Positions 19,032-28,413 of a DNA stretch of 64,000 bases are shown here, piece by piece. Numbering within the stretch: the stretch's first letter is position 1; the number at the start of each line of letters is the position of its first letter. Both the position numbers and the translations under genes were made by a program. Source of the DNA: Nitrobacter sp963807355 (GTDB lineage Bacteria; Pseudomonadota; Alphaproteobacteria; Rhizobiales; Xanthobacteraceae). The stretch is from assembly GCA_963807355.1 (NCBI GenBank), contig CAWEBX010000013.1, positions 85,002 to 149,001 of the forward strand, in the 5' to 3' direction. The notes beneath the pieces are model-generated. The model was not told the DNA's origin. It was given only the letters and a program-made list of their open reading frames with translations, and made no database searches.

Positions 19032-19706
19032 ATGTCCCGCGAGACCGCCTCGTCCGAGATCACGCCCGAACTGCTGCTGCGCGCTTATGCCTGCGGCATT
19101 TTTCCGATGGCGGAAAGTGTCGACGATCCGACGCTCTTCTGGGTCGAGCCGAAGATGCGCGGCGTCATTCCGCTCGAGAGCTTCCGAGTCCCGTCGCGGC
19201 TCGCGCGCACCGTCCGATCAGACAGTTTCACCGTGACCGTCGATACAGCCTTCGACGCGGTGATCGACGGCTGCGCCGCGCCACATCCTGGACGCGACAA
19301 TACCTGGATCAACCGTCGTATTCGCGAACTCTATGTAGGTCTGCACGAACTCGGCCATTGTCACAGTGTCGAGGTCTGGCAAAATGACCAACTCGCGGGC
19401 GGCCTCTATGGCGTCAGGCTCGGCCGCGCGTTTTTTGGGGAGAGCATGTTCCATGTCGTGCGGGACGCGTCGAAGGTCGCGCTCGTGCATCTGGTCGCCC
19501 GATTGATCGCGGGAGGCTTCGTCTTGCTCGACACCCAATTTGTGACCGACCATCTGCGCGGATTCGGTGCAATTGAAATCCCGCGCCGGCGTTACCGGGC
19601 GTTATTGGATGTTGCGCTGGAAGGCGACGCCGATTTCGGGACGCTGCCGCTTGACCGGCCGGTGCCAGGCGCCGAAGCGCTCCGGATCATCGCCGGCCGC
19701 GGGTGA
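19032..19706 (+). CDS. aat: Leucyl/phenylalanyl-tRNA--protein transferase
   Basis: A 224-residue enzyme that transfers Leu or Phe from tRNA to proteins with N-terminal Arg or Lys, marking them for the ClpS/ClpAP N-end rule pathway. Visible motifs are LLRAYACGIFPMA near the N-terminus, FWVEPKMRGVIPL, and GGLYGVRLGRAFFGESMF in the middle. Length is normal. The gene is separated by about 250 bp from the preceding signalling operon, and it converges with the chemoreceptor gene on the minus strand. A pseudo-start within the ATG is unlikely. Confidence 0.97.
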   Translation: MSRETASSEITPELLLRAYACGIFPMAESVDDPTLFWVEPKMRGVIPLESFRVPSRLARTVRSDSFTVTVDTAFDAVIDGCAAPHPGRDNTWINRRIRELYVGLHELGHCHSVEVWQNDQLAGGLYGVRLGRAFFGESMFHVVRDASKVALVHLVARLIAGGFVLLDTQFVTDHLRGFGAIEIPRRRYRALLDVALEGDADFGTLPLDRPVPGAEALRIIAGRG

Positions 19707-19772
19707 CATCTTCGGCACTTGCCATCGACCGCACTGGAACGCCTTTGGCGCGCCCAGCGCGTGGCAGTGTCT

Positions 19773-21530
19773 TTACGCAGCTCGAACTGAATTCAGGAAT
19801 TTCCCGACTTCGAGCTTAAGCCGGTTTCCGTCACTGGACAGTGACTGCGCCGCCGATAACACCTGTGACGAGGCTGTGCCTGTTTCCGTCGCACCGTGCC
19901 GTACGTCAGTAATGTTGGAAGATACCTGCTGGGTCCCTTGCGAGGCCTGCTGCACGTTCCGCGAGATTTCTTGCGTCGCAGCCCCTTGTTCTTCCACCGC
20001 TGCCGCGATGATCGAGGCAATCTCCGAGAGCTTCTCGATCGTGCCGCCGATCTCCCTGATGGCATCGACCGAATGCTGCGTCGCGGCCTGGATGCCTGAA
20101 ATTTGCTGGCCGATCTCGCCGGTGGCTTTCGCGGTCTGCTCGGCGAGCGCCTTCACCTCGGAAGCAACCACCGCAAAGCCCCGGCCAGCCTCGCCCGCCC
20201 GAGCCGCCTCGATAGTAGCGTTGAGGGCAAGCAGGTTTGTCTGACCTGCAATTGTGTTGATCAGCTCAACGACCTCTCCTATGTGGCCCGCGGCACGAGA
20301 CAGCTCACCGACGCGATCATTGGTTTTGCGGGCTTGGTCGACTGCTTCATTCGCAATGCGCGCTGATTCCTGCACCTGACGGCCGATCTCGGTGACGGAC
20401 GATGCCAACTCTTCGGTTGCGGCGGCAACTGAATGAACGTTGGTCGATGCTTCCTCGGAAGCAGCCGCAACCGTCGTTGTCAGGTGCTGGGCCCGCTCGG
20501 CTGCGGAAGTCAGCGTACTGGCCGAGGCTTCCAGTTCGGTCGAGGCGGACGCGACTGTTTCGACGATCTCGCCTATGGCAGCTTCGAACGAATCGGCCAG
20601 CTTGATCATGTCGGCCTTCCGCTGCTGGGTGGCAATCTCGTCTTGATTCCTCTTCGCTTCGGCTTCCTCGCGAGCCTTCTGCTCGGACACGACCTTGAAC
20701 CTCTCGACGGCGGCAGCGACGGCGCCAACTTCGTCCTTGCGGCCAAGTCCTGGCAGCACGACCGAGAAATTGCCTTCGGCCAGTTCCAGCATGGATTTGG
20801 TCAGCGCCGAGATCGGTTTGGCAATAGTGACGATCGACAAGACGCAGGCGCCGATTAGCAGCAGTGCAACCGCGGCACCGAGTATCATCGAGATCCGTTC
20901 AGCCGACGCTCCTTCGCGTGCCGCCGCTGCTTTTTCCTCTTCAACGCGCCCCGTGGCGAACTCGACGACCTTCTCCGAGACTTCGGCCAACTCCTTCGCT
21001 GTCGGTAGGGCGACTTCCTTCGTCAGTCGGACAGCCTCATTCTCAAGCTTGGCAAGCCCCGCGCCGACATCCACCTTCATGTCGGCACCCTGTTTTGCTT
21101 CGATCTCCAGCAATTCGCCGCGAGCTGCGCCAATCGGCTTGGCCGCATTGTTCAGATACTGGTCGGCAAGCTGATTCATCTTCTCAAGTCTCGCACGGTT
21201 TTCGGCCGACTTCGAAAGCTTATGGGCTTCACTGATGAATCCCCGTGCAGCCTTGTAATGATTAACGACATCTTCTTGTGCGGCCAGCAGCTGCGCCCGC
21301 GTGCTTGCGAGACGAATATCACGGACTCCGATCATCATGCCGCGAGTCGATGATTTCGCTTCGATGCCTTTCATTGCGAGCAGATTCTGATTTCCTGCTT
21401 TCTCGTTGGCTTGGCGCACCGCATCGCTACCGCTCATCTGAGCATAGATCAGTGCGACAACCATGACGACGCTGAGCAACGATGTGATCGCGAGCTTTGT
21501 GCCGATTCGCAGATTCTCGATGAAACGCAT
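19773..21530 (-). CDS. Methyl-accepting chemotaxis protein
   Basis: A 585-residue chemoreceptor. A membrane segment near residues 10-30, a helical periplasmic sensor of about 160 residues, a second membrane segment near 190-210, a HAMP domain, and a C-terminal signalling domain with the hairpin-tip region (AGQTNLLALNATIEAARAGE) near residue 450. No C-terminal CheR-docking pentapeptide is seen. Ligand unknown. The longer frame begins at 21623 but the ATG at 21530 (MRFIENLRIG) is the family-like start, since it begins immediately before the membrane segment. Confidence 0.94.
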   Translation of the reverse strand: MRFIENLRIGTKLAITSLLSVVMVVALIYAQMSGSDAVRQANEKAGNQNLLAMKGIEAKSSTRGMMIGVRDIRLASTRAQLLAAQEDVVNHYKAARGFISEAHKLSKSAENRARLEKMNQLADQYLNNAAKPIGAARGELLEIEAKQGADMKVDVGAGLAKLENEAVRLTKEVALPTAKELAEVSEKVVEFATGRVEEEKAAAAREGASAERISMILGAAVALLLIGACVLSIVTIAKPISALTKSMLELAEGNFSVVLPGLGRKDEVGAVAAAVERFKVVSEQKAREEAEAKRNQDEIATQQRKADMIKLADSFEAAIGEIVETVASASTELEASASTLTSAAERAQHLTTTVAAASEEASTNVHSVAAATEELASSVTEIGRQVQESARIANEAVDQARKTNDRVGELSRAAGHIGEVVELINTIAGQTNLLALNATIEAARAGEAGRGFAVVASEVKALAEQTAKATGEIGQQISGIQAATQHSVDAIREIGGTIEKLSEIASIIAAAVEEQGAATQEISRNVQQASQGTQQVSSNITDVRHGATETGTASSQVLSAAQSLSSDGNRLKLEVGKFLNSVRAA

Positions 21531-21726
21531 CGTAAGTAGCTCCAGAAAATTAGGCTGCGGCACTCGTATGGGCTGATTAGCAATGTTTCGAAATCGCCGA
21601 CGATAACGGGCCGATCGGAGCAATAGGCCCTCAGATACGAATAACTCGTTATAGCAACGGACGGATCACGAGAGCGCCACCCAAAACTGCCTCCCGGCCG
21701 GCCAACCGTAGTTGAGGCTTTCAGGA

Positions 21727-22669
21727 CTATCGCCCGAACGGCGGGAACGAAGGATTGCCCTGCGGTTGCCGTTGTGGCGGAGGCGATGGCGCCGGTTGGG
21801 ATGGCGGTGCCGGCTGACGCGACTGGCGCGCGGATGGCCGTGGGCGCTTGGTCGAAGGCGGCGCGGGCTTCGGCTCATCCGGCTGCGCGGCGATAACAGT
21901 CGTTTCCGGATCCTTGCAGTCGGTCAACCAGACGTCATAGATCGGATGCTCGACGCCATGCAGGCCTGGGCTTGACGCGAACATCCAGCCGGAGAAAATC
22001 CGCTTCACCTCGCCCTGAAGCGTGATCTCATCGACCTCGACAAAGGCGTCGGTATTAGCGGCCTCTGTCGCGGGCCGCGTGTAGCAAGCGTTGGTCTTCA
22101 CCCGCAGCGCGCCGAACTGCACTGTTTCTCCGACATCCTCATCGAAATGGATGATGCGGCCGGTGATCTTGTCGAGGCCGGAAAATGCAGCCTTCTTGTT
22201 GACAACCTTCTCCGCCGGGGCCTCGGTGACAACCTCGTCGCCGGGTTGCAACGTGGCCGGCGTTGGCGGCGCCGGTCGCGTGGAATTCTGTTCGGGAGTC
22301 TTAGGGGGTGAAGGCGGCGCGACGGCTACGCCACCTGGAGCATTGCCACTTGGAGCATTCTGCGGAACCACGGTGGTGCCGGGCGGCGGCGGCAGTGGCT
22401 GGGACTGAACCGGGCCGGGCGGTGGAGCGCCTTGCCCCGGCGCAGGATGCATGGGCGCCGGCAGCACCCGTCCTTGTTGCGGCAAGTCGGGCACTTCTTC
22501 CTCGTCATCCTCGGGCGCGACCTGACCCTGTGGAATCGCGCCGGGCGGACGCGGCGGGGAGTTCTGAAAAAATATTACCAATTTGGGCGCGCGCAGAAGG
22601 CGCGGCAACGACGAGAGCCGCGCCCGCAAAAGCCGCACAACCGGCTATAACAATAGTTCGAAACATCAT
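21727..22669 (-). pseudogene. DUF2155 exported protein with a homopolymer frameshift
   Basis: A signal peptide begins at tandem ATG codons (22669), MMFRTIV to the cleavage region SARAQ. The mature protein (a Pro-rich linker, then a DUF2155 domain with CYTRP, FSGWMFASSPGL, HPIYDVWLTDC) is in the next frame and ends at 21727. The join needs one base fewer in a run of six A on the plus strand (22567-22572); with five, the reading is AQIGNIFQNSPPRPPG, which fits the family. As printed, the exported start and the domain are not in frame. The DUF2155 gene usually neighbours the NDUFA12 complex I subunit, as here at about 2.2 kb distance. The function is not established. Confidence 0.85.
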
Positions 22670-23094
22670 GCGCGGCTTTGTGAGGCTCGAATCAGGGGCC
22701 GGACCATTGTACAGGGATTAAAGGCTCCAAGCCGCTCGCAGCATCCGGTTAACACGTCGATTGCGGCGGGGAAAGGGCGGCCTGCTCCCGCGTCCACTGA
22801 CGGCTGCGGCAACGCGCTATCCCCGTCGAGTAACTGGTCGCGCGGGACGCAGATACAGACGACACCGAGGGTCGAACCGCGGTCCTCTTTAGTGCCAGAT
22901 CGGTGCCACCCGCAAGGCGGGTAGCGCGCCCCACTCCGCAGGCTCTGAGGGTGCAGGTGCTCGGCGTGGATTTACAGCAACAGACGCGATCAATCGCTCG
23001 TATGGTGTTTTTTAGAGGATCGGGGTTGGCGCATTCCGATTATTCAAGGGTATACTTGCCCCGGATTTGTCAGTTTTGAGTGTCGGGAATTGCC
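22670..23094. other. Intergenic region without a supported gene
   Basis: About 425 bases separate the divergent DUF2155 and FecR-protein genes. Both promoters should lie here. I found no conserved ORF, terminator or obvious repeat. Confidence 0.5.
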
Positions 23095-24858
23095 ATGAGC
23101 CGGACGGAGGGGCTTTATATCGCGATGACGGCGGCTGCGCTGTCGCTCGGGGGCGCAACGGCGCAGGCTCAGCAGGTCGGCACTGCATCGGCAGTCAACC
23201 CTGCCGCAACCGCCAACCTGAAGACCATCGTCATCGGCCAATCGATTGCCCACAAGGAACACATCCAGACCAAGTCCAGCGGCTCGGTGCAGTTGCTATT
23301 CCTCGACAAGACCTCGATGACCATCGGTCCGAACAGCGACCTCACAATCGATGAATACGTCTATGACCCGAAAGCCAACACCGGCAAGCTGGCGGCAACT
23401 CTCGGCAAGGGCGCGCTGCGTTTCGTAGGTGGCCAGATCAGCCACAACGGCGATGCCGAGATCAAGACCGCGTCGGCTTTGATCGGCATTCGTGGCGGCG
23501 TGATGATGACCGACGGAAAAGGCGGCATCTATTCCGGCTACGGCACAATGACCGTCACGTCCGGCGGCCGGTCCGTCGCGCTGGGCGCCGGCGAGTTCAC
23601 CCAGACGCAAGCGGGTGCTCCCCCAACGCCACCCGACCTGCCGCCGCCAGGGTTCGTGCAGCAGCAGATCGCTATCTTCCAGAGCGCGGCCGGTCAAACG
23701 GGCGGCGTACGCGCCGGCACGGCATCGGCGAAGAATATTGCGACGGCCGCGCAAAGAGCGACAGGATCCCCCAACGGACTGGTGACCGGATCGGGTGCTC
23801 CTCCCACTCCCGCTCTGCCCCCTATTGTCGAGCAACTCAGCGCAATCTCGTCAGCCTTCACCCAGTCGATCCAGATTTCCAATCAGGCGGAGGCGGTGCA
23901 GCAGATCGCACAGGACCGGCTTACGGACCATTCACCGCCGGACAATCACAACCTTCTACCGACGGACAACAACACTCCCCCGCCCAACGCGCGGCCGTCG
24001 GTGACGCTGAGCGGATATGTCGGCGGACTGGACGTCATCACTGGCAATCAGATCCCGGTCAGACCGGTAAGCGGTACATCCGAAATCACCCTCGACGCTG
24101 CCAATAATCGCGTTCAGGGAAACCTGGATATACACGCCTACGACTCGATGAATCCGTTCACGCAACTTGCCGGTACGATTCACGCGCTGTTCCAGTTCGG
24201 ATCGAAGGGATCGAGCGGTCCGGCCAACAGCGCTTATGTGGACTACAACAATTTCTACGCGAACACGCCCGCCAACTCCGTCGTCAACGGCGTATCGGTT
24301 AACGGCGTGATGGTGTCAGCCAACGGCGCAGCCACCAGCCAGATCGTCAACGGCGCAATTCCGAACCTGACGCCCTGTCAGTGCGAGTATACGCGCTGGG
24401 GTTTCTGGTCGGTCGAATCGACGAGTGCTAATCCGAACAACACGGCCCAAACCCCGCGCGAAGTCCTCGTGGGTACCTGGGTCGCCGGTCGGCCAGTGGG
24501 CAGCATCAGCGACGTCCCAACGATAGGCCAAGCAACCTATACCGGACACGTCATCGCCAACGTGAATAATGCAGGCTTCGTCGCCGGAGGGTTCTCGAAC
24601 ACCGTCGATTTCGGAGCGCGCACCGGTGTGGTGAGCGTGACCAATCTCGACAACACCAACTATTCCGGCAACGTAAATTTTAACACCGACCCACGCAATT
24701 TCGGCGGCACGATCACCGGTAACAATCGTAGCATGACCCTGCAAGGCAGCTTTTTCCAGGGTCCGAGCAGCCCGGTCGGCGAAATGGGCGGGCGCGTTGG
24801 GATTTCGGGAGACAATAATTATCTCGGCAGCGGCATTTTCGCGGCCACCAAGCGCTGA
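23095..24858 (+). CDS. FecR-domain surface protein with TbpB-like C-terminal barrel
   Basis: A 587-residue exported protein. A signal peptide ends near residue 25 (ATAQAQ). Residues about 40-160 match a FecR domain (GSVQLLFLDKTSMTIGPNS, TASALIGIRGG), known as a sensory or structural periplasmic fold. A Pro-rich, disordered middle follows (about 170-300). The C-terminal 110 residues (from about 477) have alternating beta-strand character and end in a pattern like GQATYTGH...VDFG...GNFGGTITG...GEMGGRVG...GSGIFAATKR, resembling the beta-barrel domain of TbpB-type surface lipoproteins. Unlike TbpB there is no lipobox. The ATG at 23095 is used; the GTG at 23080 is possible. Function unknown; the combination points to a surface or periplasmic role. 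Confidence 0.78.
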   Translation: MSRTEGLYIAMTAAALSLGGATAQAQQVGTASAVNPAATANLKTIVIGQSIAHKEHIQTKSSGSVQLLFLDKTSMTIGPNSDLTIDEYVYDPKANTGKLAATLGKGALRFVGGQISHNGDAEIKTASALIGIRGGVMMTDGKGGIYSGYGTMTVTSGGRSVALGAGEFTQTQAGAPPTPPDLPPPGFVQQQIAIFQSAAGQTGGVRAGTASAKNIATAAQRATGSPNGLVTGSGAPPTPALPPIVEQLSAISSAFTQSIQISNQAEAVQQIAQDRLTDHSPPDNHNLLPTDNNTPPPNARPSVTLSGYVGGLDVITGNQIPVRPVSGTSEITLDAANNRVQGNLDIHAYDSMNPFTQLAGTIHALFQFGSKGSSGPANSAYVDYNNFYANTPANSVVNGVSVNGVMVSANGAATSQIVNGAIPNLTPCQCEYTRWGFWSVESTSANPNNTAQTPREVLVGTWVAGRPVGSISDVPTIGQATYTGHVIANVNNAGFVAGGFSNTVDFGARTGVVSVTNLDNTNYSGNVNFNTDPRNFGGTITGNNRSMTLQGSFFQGPSSPVGEMGGRVGISGDNNYLGSGIFAATKR

Positions 24859-24906
24859 CAGCGCTTGCTCGGCATGTATGGCATCACGGCGTTGATGCCG
24901 GTCTTT

Positions 24907-25317
24907 CTAGTGCCCCGGTGTCCAGGGCTGGTAATCGCCGGTTGCCTTCGGACGGCGGCCGCTCGCCAGCGTCGAGCCGGACGGCCGATAGGCTGCTGGC
25001 GTCCCGGTCATGTTTGGCACATGCGGCTTCTGCCATTCGCGCGGCTGATAGTTCTCTTTGGTAGGTGGAACATCCACAACGTGATGAATCCAGCCATGCC
25101 ATTCAGGCGGAATGCGGCTGGCTTCCGCAGAGCCATTGTAGATCACCCAGCGCCGCTCGAAGCCAAGCGTCGGGTCGATCTTCCCGCCGCGCGTCCGGTA
25201 ATAGCAGTTACCTTGGCTGTCCTTGCCGACCAGTTCGCCAAATCGCGCGGTCCAAAGCTGCGTACCGAAGGTCTGGCTATTCCACCAGGTAAAGAGTTTG
25301 AGGAAAAACTGCTTCAT
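24907..25317 (-). CDS. NADH:ubiquinone oxidoreductase subunit NDUFA12
   Basis: A 136-residue accessory subunit of respiratory complex I of the NDUFA12 (B17.2) family, an alphaproteobacterial trait shared with mitochondria. Conserved features seen are the N-terminal FFTWW-like FLKLFTWWNS, GTxLxTxRFGELVGKDxQGNxYYR, and RRWVIYNGSAEASRIPPEWHGWIHH. It sits on the peripheral arm, on the matrix/cytoplasm side. It is convergent with the FecR-protein gene, with 48 bp between the stops. Confidence 0.95.
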   Translation of the reverse strand: MKQFFLKLFTWWNSQTFGTQLWTARFGELVGKDSQGNCYYRTRGGKIDPTLGFERRWVIYNGSAEASRIPPEWHGWIHHVVDVPPTKENYQPREWQKPHVPNMTGTPAAYRPSGSTLASGRRPKATGDYQPWTPGH

Positions 25318-25647
25318 TGCCGCAAATCCGTCGCGGGAGTTTCACGGACCCTCCGCAAGGGTTCGCATTCCGACTGGTTTGATGCCATCCCGCCGAGGTC
25401 TTGTCCAGCCAACCGCGGCCAAATAGCGCGACCCGGGGTCCGCCGGCAGCACCAAAGGGTCCAAATTGCGGGTTGCACTTCGGCTAACACGCCTTTACCC
25501 AACCCTCCTCATCCAAGCGTGGTCTGGCGTCATCCAAGGCGAGCAATGGCGCAGAAATGACAAGCCGCAAGGTATTCTGCGGCTGTTGACTGGCCCACTA
25601 AAACTTTGAATGTTGCCTCTCAGGCATAAAGAAACAAAGGCTGTGAA
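25318..25647. other. Intergenic region without a supported gene
   Basis: About 330 bases separate the divergent NDUFA12 and small acetyltransferase genes. Promoters of both should be here. No ORF, hairpin or repeat could be supported. Confidence 0.5.
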
Positions 25648-25929
25648 ATGTCCGAAGTCGTCAACAACATGGAAAAGCATCGCTACGAGCTCGAAGTGGA
25701 CGGGCATATCGCTGCAACCTACTATCGGTTTCTGGACGGGGTTCTTGTCTTCACGCACACCAAGGTGCCGCCCGAACTCGAAGGCAAGGGCATCGGCTCA
25801 GAGCTGGTGAAGGGCGCGCTGGATCAGGTACGCGCGGATAAATTCAGGGCTAGCGCTCAATGCCCCTTCGTGAAGGCGTGGCTCGAGAAACATCCGGATT
25901 ATGCCGATCTGCTGAGGCCTAATTTGTGA
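25648..25929 (+). CDS. Small GNAT-like N-acetyltransferase (YidJ-type)
   Basis: A 93-residue protein of the short acetyltransferase group related to YidJ and human GTLF3b-like proteins. It has a beta-strand-rich N-terminus, the acetyl-CoA pyrophosphate loop VPPELEGKGIGSELVKGAL near residues 48-67, and CPFVKAWLEKHPDY at the C-terminus, which is well conserved in the family. The acceptor is unknown. A paralogous gene lies 130 bp downstream in the same orientation. Confidence 0.88.
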   Translation: MSEVVNNMEKHRYELEVDGHIAATYYRFLDGVLVFTHTKVPPELEGKGIGSELVKGALDQVRADKFRASAQCPFVKAWLEKHPDYADLLRPNL

Positions 25930-26063
25930 GAAGGCGCGAGGCCTCGTCTCGAAGAGTGCTCAGGTCAGATTTCGGGTCTCGCGACATGTGTCGCCTCCAG
26001 ATGAAGCAGCGCGCCGTGGCGGGGAACTGAGGGTGGCGGGGCCGAAGGGATTTGAGCGCAGGC

Positions 26064-26336
26064 ATGACCGCCGTCTACGACAACAAAGCCCTGAGCCGGT
26101 TTGAACTTGAAGCCGAAGGCGGCGTTGCTTTCGCAACGTACCGCCTTGCGCCCGGTATGGTCGTCATCACTCACACAGAAGTGCCACGCGAACTGCGTGG
26201 CCGTGGCATCGCGTCGACGTTGGTGAAGGGCGCGCTGACGCTGATCCGGGTCGACGGCCTCAAGGTCGCAGCCCGCTGCGGGTTCGTGGCCGCTTATCTC
26301 GACAAGCATACGGAAGAAGCCGACCGAGTGGAATGA
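26064..26336 (+). CDS. Second small GNAT-like N-acetyltransferase
   Basis: A 90-residue paralogue of the preceding gene. It has VPRELRGRGIASTLVKGAL, the same acetyl-CoA loop, and C-terminal CGFVAAYLDKH. Its YDNKALSRFELEAEGGVAF N-terminus resembles the first copy only loosely. The ATG at 26064 was chosen over the TTG at 26052; the RBS does not decide it. The pair is likely an old tandem duplication. Confidence 0.85.
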   Translation: MTAVYDNKALSRFELEAEGGVAFATYRLAPGMVVITHTEVPRELRGRGIASTLVKGALTLIRVDGLKVAARCGFVAAYLDKHTEEADRVE

Positions 26337-26433
26337 GGCCGCATCTAACGCATGCGTTCACAGCCTCATCAAAACGCACGCCTTTCTCTCATCGAGACGA
26401 CGTGTCCATCAGCGGACCGTCCAGAATGTCCCA

Positions 26434-26808
26434 TCAGTGCTTCATGTCGGGCGGCAACTTGCCACCGTTGGCTGAGAGTTGAGCCATCATCTGCTTATGC
26501 AGCCAGATGTTCATCGCCGCGGAATCGTTGGTGTCGCCCGGGTATTTTAGGTCCTTTGCCAGTTCCTTACGAGCACTCAGGCTGGAGTCGACATCAAGCG
26601 CCTTCATCAAATCAACGATCGAGGTCCGCCATGCCAGCTTTTCCTTCTTGGCGGCGACGACTTTGTCGAGAATGGCCGCGACGTCGACGCCCTTCGATGC
26701 CGAGCTCTCCGACGAGGGTGCAGCACCGCTACCAGCTTCACCTGTCGGTGTTGCCGCTTCGGCGTGCGTGCCGAAGACGGCGCTCATGATCTTTCCAAAT
26801 ATGCTCAT
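26434..26808 (-). CDS. DUF3597 domain protein
   Basis: A 124-residue protein. An N-terminal MSIFGKIMSAVFG, an Ala/Ser-rich linker (about 20-45), and a C-terminal DUF3597 domain with VDVAAILDKVVAAKKEKLAWRTSIVDLMKALDVDSSLSARKELAKDLKY and WLHKQMMAQLSANGG in shorter motifs (WRTSIVDLMKALDVDSS; RKELAKDLKYPGD). The family resembles small helical proteins also found near LysM proteins; its function is unknown. The ATG at 26808 with GGGAGCGG upstream is used rather than the longer in-frame extension to 27045. Confidence 0.88.
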   Translation of the reverse strand: MSIFGKIMSAVFGTHAEAATPTGEAGSGAAPSSESSASKGVDVAAILDKVVAAKKEKLAWRTSIVDLMKALDVDSSLSARKELAKDLKYPGDTNDSAAMNIWLHKQMMAQLSANGGKLPPDMKH

Positions 26809-27214
26809 TGTGCCGCTCCCAATTGCTTCAGTCTTTGAACCAAATTCGCTGCGAACCTCTCGTCTGTTTCCGCCGGATCGCCAAAAGAGTAACCGGCTCA
26901 CTGTGGCTTGCCAATGCGGACAATGCTGGCAACGCAGTCGGCGCCAGTTACACACTCCGCTGCAACAACAAAACGCAGGTAAGCAGTCGAACCAATATGT
27001 GCGCGGCATGCCGGTCACCCTGCGCAGGGTAACATCGAAATTCACTCAACCGTGAGCAACTAAAATCGCAGATCGGAATTAGAATGGTCTTACAGGTCGC
27101 AGCAAGACCAGGTTGCTTGCCCTTGCGTCTGGTCTTGATCGTGATCGTTTCCGAAGGGGCGAACTCGCGCCTTCCGACGGCCAGAGATCGACCCGCGAAA
27201 GGGAGGCAACGAAC
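26809..27214. other. Intergenic region without a supported gene
   Basis: About 400 bases between the divergent DUF3597 and DUF2189 genes. The region from about 26880 to 27060 is somewhat richer in A/T. No ORF, hairpin or repeat could be supported. Confidence 0.5.
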
Positions 27215-28141
27215 ATGGCCACTTATCCTGTTGACATCACGTCACACTCGGGAATGGCCGGCGCAGACAGACCTGTGGTCCGTCACATCGGCTTACCCGA
27301 CCTCCTTGATGCGTTGAGGTTGGGCTGGGAAGACTTCAAGGCGGTTCCCAGCCACGCCATCGTCCTTTGCGTTATCTATCCCATAATTGGAATTGTTTTA
27401 GCGCGAATAGCGCTTGGCTACTCGGTCTTGCCGCTCGTGTTTCCGGTCACCGCCGGTTTTGCCCTGATCGGGCCATTTGCGGCGCTAGGACTTTATGAAC
27501 TGAGCTATCGGCGCGAACTCGGCCAAGAAGCCTCCGCCTGGCATGCGTTCGGCGTGCTACGAGCGCCGTCGTTTGGATCGATGCTTGGACTGGGCGGCTT
27601 GCTGCTAGTTATTTTCTTCGTGTGGGTGGCAGTGGCTCACGCGATCTACGTGTCCACCTTCGGTAACACCCCGGCAGCGGCAATTCCCGATTTCTTCACG
27701 CAGGTCTTCGCCACGTCCGAGGGCTGGCGCATGATAATGATCGGTGTCGGCGTCGGGTTCCTGTTCGCGGCCGTCGCGCTGTGCATCAGCATTGTGTCGT
27801 TCCCGGTGATGCTTCATCAACACGCTGACATGACCGATGCCATGCTGACGTCAATGCGCGTGGTCGCGAAGAATCCAATCGCGGCCGCGGAATGGGGTCT
27901 GATCGTTGCTGTCCTGCTGACGCTCGGGTCGATTCCCTTCTTCCTTGGCCTCACGATTGTGATGCCGTTGCTGGGTCATGCGACGTGGCATCTCTATCGT
28001 AAAGCGATCGAGAGCCCTTTAACGTCGTCAGCACACGAGCCTCCGGAAACGGAGAAAGAAAAGCGCTACGCGGCCGATTTCCCGTCCGTCTTGTTGCCCC
28101 CATATGGGCGCAAGCACCGGTTCTTCGATAGTTCGGATTGA
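27215..28141 (+). CDS. DUF2189 integral membrane protein
   Basis: A 308-residue inner-membrane protein with about six hydrophobic segments and family features of DUF2189: DALRLGWEDFKAVPSHAI near residue 35, LYPIIG-like CVIYPIIGIVLARI, GPFAALGLYELSYRRELG, and MTDAMLTSMRVVAKNP. The ATG at 27215 follows GGGAGG at good spacing, whereas the upstream extension to 27113 has no such support. Function unknown; a link to cytochrome c oxidase-associated membrane proteins has been suggested only by neighbourhood in other genomes. Confidence 0.9.
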   Translation: MATYPVDITSHSGMAGADRPVVRHIGLPDLLDALRLGWEDFKAVPSHAIVLCVIYPIIGIVLARIALGYSVLPLVFPVTAGFALIGPFAALGLYELSYRRELGQEASAWHAFGVLRAPSFGSMLGLGGLLLVIFFVWVAVAHAIYVSTFGNTPAAAIPDFFTQVFATSEGWRMIMIGVGVGFLFAAVALCISIVSFPVMLHQHADMTDAMLTSMRVVAKNPIAAAEWGLIVAVLLTLGSIPFFLGLTIVMPLLGHATWHLYRKAIESPLTSSAHEPPETEKEKRYAADFPSVLLPPYGRKHRFFDSSD

Positions 28142-28413
28142 CGGAAAAGACGCTCGTTCTCACAAGGCTGTCTCGGTGTCGGGAGCTTTTGAACTCGCTC
28201 GCTGGCCAACCGAGGCAGCCGCTGCGTTCCACAGTCAGCATTCCTGGCAGACCAAGTCCGGACGCGAATACCGTCCACGCGTTGCAAGTGCCGGATCAAC
28301 ATCCATTGCTGTTCCAGATCCAAGGCGGGATCGTACAAGGAAACGAGAGTGCCGTCGCGGTTACTCGCGCTAACGTGTTCCTTTTGGCTTGAAAACGCGC
28401 TACCCCTCGTCCC

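Noticed and set aside
28138..28392. 84-codon frame between DUF2189 and trmFO (TTG start)
   Set aside because: Composition is not protein-like and no family is recognised; retained only as unannotated gap.
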